Source of the DNA: an uncultured Clostridia bacterium
GTDB taxonomy: Bacteria; Bacillota; Clostridia; Christensenellales; Aristaeellaceae
NCBI GenBank assembly: GCA_934631025.1
Contig: CAKTXR010000038.1
Span: forward strand, 1 to 25,984
DNA: 25,984 nucleotides
Direction of reading: 5' to 3'
A program made the translations under genes and the position numbers. Below the pieces are notes generated by a model. The model ran no database searches, had not been told where the DNA came from, and saw nothing but the letters and a program-made list of their open reading frames with translations. Of this stretch, positions 21,315-25,984 are shown one piece after another. Numbering within the stretch: the first letter of the stretch is position 1; each line of letters starts with the position of its first letter.

Positions 21315-22373
21315 TCAGTCGGCCGTGTCGGCGATGTAGACGATGTCGCTCGTGGGGCGGCCGTCCTTGTAGGGCTGATTGGCGATCGCGCCCAGGAATG
21401 TCATCTGGGACGTGCGGCCGCCGTCCAGATTGTAGGCGGTGGTCAGCCCGAGGCTCTGACAGAGATTGGCACACTCGGTGTAGGTCATGCCGCGCGCATA
21501 GCCGCTCTGACGGCCGTCGATGACGATAAACATATAGTGTCCCGGCTCCACCATGCCGATGATGGTGCGCGGATCGTGATTGGTGCGCGCATAGCCTTCC
21601 GGACGCAGCTGGCCGTCGCCGTCCAGAAAGGCGGGGCCGAAGCTGAAGGACTGCCACGCGCCGTCGGCCATGGCCTGACTGATGTCCAGCTCGGACTGAT
21701 CGCGGTAGACGCGCATTGTGCCGTCGCGGAATATGACGAGCACTTCCTCGCCGTCCTCCCATTTGTCGCGGTACAATTCGCCGTTGCGTATGACGATGCC
21801 GCCGCTGCCATAGCCGTAGTAGTCGGAATTGATTGCGGCGACGGCGTTTGCGCGGTTGGCCATGCTCAGCACGTCCTCGGAGATGGCCTTGCCGAAGGCG
21901 TCGTCGGCAAAGAGCGTGCGCAGGCACTCTATCGAGCGGATGTATATGTCCTCGATGTAGTAGGTCTGGTCGTTTTCATCGTCGCGGTGCGTGCTCAGCG
22001 TGATGTTGACATTGGCGCTCTGATAGCTCGTCTCAGTCTTGATCACCTCGCCGGCTGTAAACTTGTCGGCGAAGCGGGCGCTGAAGTCGCCCACAGCTGC
22101 GGGCGCGTTTGTCGCCTCGGGCGAAACACTGGCGTCGGGCGCGGCGCTGGCGTCGGGGGAGACGGTGAATGCCGGCGCGGGCGTGGCGGCGCTCGCGGGG
22201 GGCGGCGTGGTCGATACGACGCGCCGCGAGGGCTGAGGAATGACGTGATCGAACAGGGCGAATATGCACAGGCACACCCCCATGACCAGAATGTCTATGA
22301 GCGCGATCAGAGCGGGGCGCATCTGCTTGAGCGGCCGAATGCGCGGCGGCCGGCGGTTGGGTCTGTTCTGCAT
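21315..22373 (-). CDS. Phosphodiester glycosidase (NAGPA-domain) family envelope protein
   Basis: A 352-residue membrane-anchored protein. A basic N-terminus is followed by a membrane segment (about 20-42), a low-complexity linker rich in Pro, Ala, Ser and Thr (about 55-92), and a NAGPA domain. Domain signatures are AAINSDYYG (about 188-196), NHDPRTIIGMVEPG, and near the C-terminus AYNLDGGRTSQM. In animals this domain uncovers mannose-6-phosphate by removing N-acetylglucosamine; bacterial members are thought to hydrolyse sugar-phosphodiester bonds in envelope polymers. It is the first gene of a three-gene minus-strand operon ending in a lipid-linked sugar transferase, consistent with remodelling of a phosphodiester-containing surface glycan. 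GTGAGG precedes the ATG and a good promoter lies 42 bases upstream. Confidence 0.88.
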   Translation of the reverse strand: MQNRPNRRPPRIRPLKQMRPALIALIDILVMGVCLCIFALFDHVIPQPSRRVVSTTPPPASAATPAPAFTVSPDASAAPDASVSPEATNAPAAVGDFSARFADKFTAGEVIKTETSYQSANVNITLSTHRDDENDQTYYIEDIYIRSIECLRTLFADDAFGKAISEDVLSMANRANAVAAINSDYYGYGSGGIVIRNGELYRDKWEDGEEVLVIFRDGTMRVYRDQSELDISQAMADGAWQSFSFGPAFLDGDGQLRPEGYARTNHDPRTIIGMVEPGHYMFIVIDGRQSGYARGMTYTECANLCQSLGLTTAYNLDGGRTSQMTFLGAIANQPYKDGRPTSDIVYIADTAD

Positions 22374-22414
22374 AATTTTGCCTCACTTGTAGAATAACGG
22401 GAATAACCAAGCAT

Positions 22415-22443
22415 AGTGTAACATACACGCCGGATTCCTGCAA
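22415..22443 (-). promoter_or_regulatory. Sigma-A promoter of the envelope operon
   Basis: On the minus strand TTGCAG (complement of 22438-22443), a 17-bp spacer and TACACT (complement of 22415-22420) with a TGT extension. Confidence 0.75.
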
Positions 22444-22664
22444 GGAACGGCGGCAATTTTACATAAAAAATAAGGACGCTTATAGGACGCGAAGCCGCGC
22501 TCTCGGGTTTCACAGTGCGGATGTAAAAATATATCAAATCATGGCTCTGACAGGCAGGAAAAGCGGCGGCGCATGGGGAACTCATTTTATGGATAACACG
22601 TCTGAGAAGTGTTCTCGCATAGAAAAGCCAAAATAAGGGATGCGTTAATGTGAGGGGGATTTTC
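22444..22664 (+). other. AT-richer intergenic leader before the VanW gene
   Basis: This region between divergent genes holds no gene I can support. The best plus-strand promoter is TTTACA (22458-22463), 17 bp, TATAGG (22481-22486), which would leave a leader of about 170 bases. No known riboswitch is recognised in it. Confidence 0.35.
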
Positions 22665-23696
22665 ATGAAGAGAGGACTTTGGCGTTTCGTGGCGCTGCTG
22701 CTGTGCCTGAGCCTGTGTGCCGTTCCCGCGCTGGCCGACGACATGGTCGATTACGAGGCCGACGACATCGTCTGGGCCTCCACGCCGATCTACGACGAAT
22801 CTCAGGGCCAGATCACCAATCTGCACCTGGCCTGCGCGGCGATCGACGGCTGGGTGGTCGGCTGCGGCGAGACGTTCTCCTTCAACGAGGCCGTCGGCGA
22901 GCGCAGCAGGGAGGCGGGCTACCGCGTCGCTCTCAACGGGCGCGGCGCGTATGTGCGCGGCGGCGGTATTTCACAGGTAGCGACGACGCTCAATATGGCC
23001 GTGTCCGATTTCGGCTGGACTGAGGCCGGCGATTACATGACCTACGGTGACAAGTTCACCGGCAACTATGTGGACGACGGCGAGGACGCGGTTGTGACCG
23101 ACTATGCCAACGACCACGATTACACCTTCACCAGCTGGTATCCCGGCGACGTGGTGATCGGCGCGTGGATTGAGGACAACACGCTCTACTGCACGCTGAG
23201 CGGCTATGAGAGCGACAATTATGACGGCGGCGAGGAAAGCAACGACGTGCTGGCCGAGGGCGTAACGCCCCTGCCCGACGACGACGCGCAGCTGACCAAC
23301 ATTGAAGAGGCCTCGCAGGCCATCTCCGGCTATATGCTCGAATATGGCGACGCGTTTTCCTTCAACGATATTGTTGGCCCCCGCACGACCGACGCGGGCT
23401 ACGTCAAGGCGATCAACGGCCGCGGCGTGAAGGTGATCGGCGGCGGCGTGGCGCAGGTGGCCTCGACCGTCTATCTGGCGGTCAAGCAGGTGGCCAGCAT
23501 CACCGTCGACTATGTGCGCACCTACGGCGACCGCTTCACCGGCGGCTATGTGGACGACGCGGACGACGCCATCGTGACCGACTACAACGCGGGCATCGAT
23601 TTCTCCTTCACCTATTACGGATCGGGCACGCTGATCGTCTACGTCTATGAAGAGGACGGCCTGCTGATCTGCGATCTGTGCGAGGTTTACGATTGA
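22665..23696 (+). CDS. Secreted protein with two tandem VanW-like domains
   Basis: A 343-residue protein with a signal peptide (residues 1-24, ending PALA before DD) and two homologous halves, about 49-179 and 209-339, offset by 160 residues. Each has the VanW core: TFSFNEAVGERSREAGY (70-86) and AFSFNDIVGPRTTDAGY (230-246), then NGRG, then GGGISQVATTLN (99-110) and GGGVAQVASTVY (259-270), then TYGDKFTGNYVDD or TYGDRFTGGYVDD. In most VanW proteins the third motif reads GGGxCQ; here the cysteine is Ser103 and Ala263. VanW function is unknown; the domain occurs in vancomycin-resistance clusters and many cell-wall proteins. GAGGGGGA lies before the ATG. It stands alone with its own terminator, divergent from the envelope operon, and no van resistance genes are nearby. 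Confidence 0.87.
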   Translation: MKRGLWRFVALLLCLSLCAVPALADDMVDYEADDIVWASTPIYDESQGQITNLHLACAAIDGWVVGCGETFSFNEAVGERSREAGYRVALNGRGAYVRGGGISQVATTLNMAVSDFGWTEAGDYMTYGDKFTGNYVDDGEDAVVTDYANDHDYTFTSWYPGDVVIGAWIEDNTLYCTLSGYESDNYDGGEESNDVLAEGVTPLPDDDAQLTNIEEASQAISGYMLEYGDAFSFNDIVGPRTTDAGYVKAINGRGVKVIGGGVAQVASTVYLAVKQVASITVDYVRTYGDRFTGGYVDDADDAIVTDYNAGIDFSFTYYGSGTLIVYVYEEDGLLICDLCEVYD

Positions 23697-23721
23697 CAGT
23701 TTTAAGGCTCCTCACTTTTTC

Positions 23722-23761
23722 GGGCGGCCGATTCGCTTTCCTGCGGGTCGGCCGCCCTTTT
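23722..23761 (+). terminator. Intrinsic terminator of the VanW gene
   Basis: A 10-bp perfect GC-rich stem (23722-23731 with 23748-23757), a 16-base loop and four T (23758-23761), 26 bases after the stop. Confidence 0.88.
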
Positions 23762-23792
23762 ATGCGCAAAACGGTCAGAAACCTTCAAAAAA

Positions 23793-23822
23793 TTGCACGC
23801 TTCGGGCGAAATCGTTGCACGC
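23793..23822. repeat. Direct repeat TTGCACGC overlapping the next promoter
   Basis: Two copies of TTGCACGC (23793-23800 and 23815-23822) are 22 bp apart, about two helical turns. The second copy contains the -35 of the promoter for the following glycosidase gene, a position that fits a regulator competing with RNA polymerase. Chance is possible. Confidence 0.35.
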
Positions 23823-23843
23823 GGCGGGATTCCCTGCCATAAT
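23815..23843 (+). promoter_or_regulatory. Sigma-A promoter of the GH101/129-like gene
   Basis: TTGCAC (23815-23820), 17 bp, CATAAT (23838-23843), 44 bases before the start. Confidence 0.7.
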
Positions 23844-23887
23844 AAAGGAAGAAAACGATTCCAATCCATATTGGGGGAGGGACTGTC

Positions 23888-25711
23888 ATGATTGAAAACG
23901 CGGCGGTGTGCCTTGCGGCGACGGAGCAGGGCGCGCTTGTGCTGACCGACAAACGGACGGGCGCGCGCTTTGAGGAGATCGTCGGGGAACTGTATCTTAG
24001 CGAGGTGCGTTCGGCGGGCGATACGATGCTTGCACGCCTTGCGGGCGCGGCGCTCGACGTGGATGTGCGCCTGACGCTGACGGAGGACGGCTTCACGCTG
24101 GCGCTTCAGGCCGACGCGGACGCGCCCATGCCGGAGGAAATCGCCTATCCCGGCGCGTGGCGGACGCGCGCAGGCGATCTGCTCGCCTTCGGTCACAGCG
24201 AGGGCGTGTGCTTTGATGCGGAGGAGGACTTCCCGTTGCCCGAGCGCTGGGCGATGACGGCGGGCGGCATGGCCATGTGGGTGATCCGGCGCGGCGGCTG
24301 CTGGCTGATCTGCGCGGCGGAGGAGGGCGCGGACGCGGCGCTCGAAAATCGGCGCGAGGACGGCCTGCTGACAAGCGGCGCGCGCTGGCTGAGCGAGAAG
24401 GGGCGCTGGGGCTATGATCGGGCGATGCGCTTTTTTGCTGCGTCCACGCTGGGCGAGGGCTGCCGCGCCTATCGCGCCTGGCGGGAAACGCTGGGGGAAA
24501 TCGTCCCTCTGAAGGAAAAGATCGCCCATGCGCCCGAGCTGAAAAAGTTGATCGGCGCGGCCGATATATGGCTGTGGGACGACAACAACATGAACCGACT
24601 CTACGCCCGTCCTGAGCGGAGCGGCGTGCCCGCGCGCGACGTGCAGGCGATTGCCGACGATATGCAGGCGCTGGGCATAACGCGCGTGCTCTGGAACGCC
24701 TTTGAGGGCGAGACGCGCGCGGACTGCGAATACCTGAAGGGCAAGGGCTGGCTGGTGGGTAAATACGATATTTACCGTGACGTTGTGCCGGCAACGGCAG
24801 TTAATTCGGTCATTCCCTATCGCGTGAAGCGTTCCCGCCACACGAAATACTGGCCGGACGACGTGCGCCGCGAGCAGAACGGCGACATGGCGCGCGCCTG
24901 GCAGCTGCATACAATCGACGGCACGATGGTCTATCAGAACGCCGTGTGCGACGTGTGCGCGCTGCGCATGACCATGGAGGACGTGCCTGCCGACGTGGCC
25001 GAGGTGGGCTATACCGCGCGGCTGCTCGACGTTCAGTCGGGCGGCGGGCTGGCCGAGTGCTATGATCCGCGTCACCCCGCCACGCGCCGCGTCATGCGCC
25101 GCTATATCCGCGCGCAGCATCAGTTCCTGCTCGATCTGGGGCTGGCGTGCGGCGGCGAGGTTGGCTCGGAGGACTATGTTTCGCAGCTGGCGTTTACCGA
25201 GGGCCTGATGAGTCCGCCCTGGCTGCGCGGCCCGGACGCAGGGCGGCGCATGAACACGCTCTATTACGGCGACGAGATCCCGCCGGTTATTACCAATTAT
25301 ATGCTCAACCCGCGCCACCGCCTGCCGCTGTGGGAGCTGGTCTACCACGATTGCACGGTGAGCTACTGGTATTGGGGCGACAGCTCGAACGGCTGCCCGG
25401 AGCTTATGCCCCGCCGCGATCTGTTCAACGCGCTCTACGGACTGCCGCCGCTCTACAGTCTGAATGTGACGCAGTGGGGGCAGCTGCGCAGTGAAATCGC
25501 CGCGTCGTACAGGCGCGCGACCGCCGTGGCCGAAAGGGTGGGGCTGCTGCCCATGACGGCGTTTGAATGGCTCACGGAGGATCGGCTCGTTCAGCGCACG
25601 GTGTTCGGCGGCGAATATGCCGTGACGGCCAATTTCTCGAATCAGCCCTATGAAACGCCGCAGGGAACGATTCAGCCGCTCGATTTCCAGCTCGAAGAGC
25701 TTAATCAATAG
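23888..25711 (+). CDS. Cytosolic GH101/GH129-like glycoside hydrolase
   Basis: A 607-residue protein. Residues 1 to about 190 look like the large beta-sandwich of the alpha-galactosidase/GH101/GH129 group, followed by a TIM barrel from about residue 215 (ADIWLWDDNN, then VLWNAFEG, then GKYDIYRDVV). The likely nucleophile is D381 (LLDVQSGGG), followed by ECYDPRHPATRR as in GH101/129-like enzymes, and the likely acid/base is E424 in GGEVGSEDY. These families release alpha-linked N-acetylgalactosamine or the core mucin disaccharide; GH129 members are cytosolic and about this size. Assignment rests on remembered motif patterns, so a related unnamed family is quite possible. There is no signal peptide. 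GGGGGAGGG lies 6-7 bases before the ATG. The gene has its own promoter and terminator. Confidence 0.65.
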   Translation: MIENAAVCLAATEQGALVLTDKRTGARFEEIVGELYLSEVRSAGDTMLARLAGAALDVDVRLTLTEDGFTLALQADADAPMPEEIAYPGAWRTRAGDLLAFGHSEGVCFDAEEDFPLPERWAMTAGGMAMWVIRRGGCWLICAAEEGADAALENRREDGLLTSGARWLSEKGRWGYDRAMRFFAASTLGEGCRAYRAWRETLGEIVPLKEKIAHAPELKKLIGAADIWLWDDNNMNRLYARPERSGVPARDVQAIADDMQALGITRVLWNAFEGETRADCEYLKGKGWLVGKYDIYRDVVPATAVNSVIPYRVKRSRHTKYWPDDVRREQNGDMARAWQLHTIDGTMVYQNAVCDVCALRMTMEDVPADVAEVGYTARLLDVQSGGGLAECYDPRHPATRRVMRRYIRAQHQFLLDLGLACGGEVGSEDYVSQLAFTEGLMSPPWLRGPDAGRRMNTLYYGDEIPPVITNYMLNPRHRLPLWELVYHDCTVSYWYWGDSSNGCPELMPRRDLFNALYGLPPLYSLNVTQWGQLRSEIAASYRRATAVAERVGLLPMTAFEWLTEDRLVQRTVFGGEYAVTANFSNQPYETPQGTIQPLDFQLEELNQ

Positions 25712-25732
25712 AAGAAAACCCCGATTTTTTGA

Positions 25733-25770
25733 GGCGCGGAGACGGTGAAAGAGCTGTTTCCGCGCCTTTT
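25733..25770 (+). terminator. Intrinsic terminator of the GH101/129-like gene
   Basis: An 8-bp perfect stem (25733-25740 with 25759-25766) extendable by two inner pairs, followed by four T (25767-25770), 22 bases after the stop. Confidence 0.85.
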
Positions 25771-25950
25771 CGAAGAAAAAATGCGAGAAAATATGATGCA
25801 ATTTCATTCTGTTTAACATTGAAACTGCAAGATTACACGTCAATTTTGGAATTGAGAATCTGTTTTACTGTTACTTAACAAATCAAAAAGTGCATGAAAC
25901 AGGCGTATATAATAGGAAGGAACAAAAATAAAAAAACTTGAAAAAAGTGC
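25771..25950. other. AT-rich upstream region without a gene
   Basis: No gene is seen. Base composition drops sharply from the GC-rich coding regions, with A-tracts at 25931-25936 and 25941-25946 directly upstream of the final promoter. A second TATAAT (25908-25913) lacks a fitting -35. Confidence 0.6.
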
Positions 25951-25979
25951 TTGACAAAAGGGGGAGTAGTGGGTATAAT
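25951..25979 (+). promoter_or_regulatory. Consensus sigma-A promoter at window end
   Basis: TTGACA (25951-25956), a 17-bp spacer and TATAAT (25974-25979): a full consensus match in both hexamers with optimal spacing. The two A-tracts immediately upstream resemble an UP element. This pattern is typical of rRNA or other very highly transcribed operons, but the transcribed unit lies outside the window. Confidence 0.9.
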
Positions 25980-25984
25980 AGTCA

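Noticed and set aside
22665..23696. VanW protein as evidence of a vancomycin-resistance cluster
   Set aside because: No vanH, vanA/B, vanX, vanR or vanS gene is present, and VanW domains are common in cell-wall proteins of susceptible Firmicutes.
23702..25843. 713-codon minus-strand open frame opposite the GH101/129-like gene
   Set aside because: It runs through a terminator and promoter of the plus strand and has no recognisable domain; the plus-strand protein has glycosidase motifs.
25908..25913. Second promoter around TATAAT at 25908
   Set aside because: No acceptable -35 at 16-18 bp; the hexamer lies in a generally AT-rich stretch.

Overview
The window looks like chromosome from a GC-rich, low-motility-of-content anaerobic Firmicute, most likely a gut or rumen member of Clostridia (a Christensenellales- or Oscillospirales-like lineage is my guess, not demonstrated). 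The grounds are: strong GGAGG-type ribosome binding sites, sigma-A promoters with TGn extensions, a preQ1-I riboswitch before queT, VanW-domain and phosphodiester-glycosidase envelope proteins, an E. coli-like FucO, and a C-terminal helix-turn-helix domain of a kind I associate with Clostridia. No phage, transposon, CRISPR, tRNA or rRNA gene is visible. In the GC-rich genes almost every coding strand throws long antisense open frames, which I treat as shadows.

Layout, left to right. (1) 291-3717, minus strand: a class II aldolase, a secreted protein of unknown function, and lactaldehyde reductase fucO, each followed by its own terminator. (2) 3984-4702, plus: a preQ1-I riboswitch, a long leader and queT. 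(3) 4761-5723, minus: a macro domain fused to a helix-turn-helix domain. (4) 5894-9304, plus, one transcript: an FAD oxidoreductase with a beta-sandwich N-terminus, a sialidase-like Asp-box propeller and a small membrane protein. (5) 9382-10713 and 10879-11961, minus: a cytosolic GH10-type enzyme and aspartate-semialdehyde dehydrogenase (asd). (6) 12150-19721, plus: a sugar isomerase/epimerase, an orphan ParB-family protein, a ThuA-like protein, then PHP phosphoesterase, calcineurin-type phosphoesterase, GH127-like glycosidase and histidine phosphatase. (7) 19796-22373, minus: a compact envelope operon (phosphodiester glycosidase, small membrane protein, GT2-GtrA glycosyltransferase). (8) 22665-23696, plus: a secreted double-VanW protein. 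(9) 23888-25711, plus: a GH101/GH129-like glycosidase. The window closes with an AT-rich stretch holding a consensus sigma-A promoter (TTGACA, 17 bp, TATAAT), probably feeding a strongly expressed unit just outside.

The recurring theme is carbohydrate breakdown inside the cell: none of the glycosidase-like proteins (GH10, GH127, GH101/129-like, sialidase-like) has a signal peptide, and they sit with sugar isomerase, ThuA, aldolase, lactaldehyde reductase and an FAD oxidoreductase. No sugar transporter and no recognisable sugar regulator is present, so import and control must be encoded elsewhere. The most unusual pieces are the macro-HTH fusion, the FAD oxidoreductase/Asp-box propeller pair, the double VanW protein lacking both usual cysteines, the orphan ParB protein with a changed CTP-binding motif, and a 42-codon reading frame that runs through a perfect terminator into the PHP gene start.
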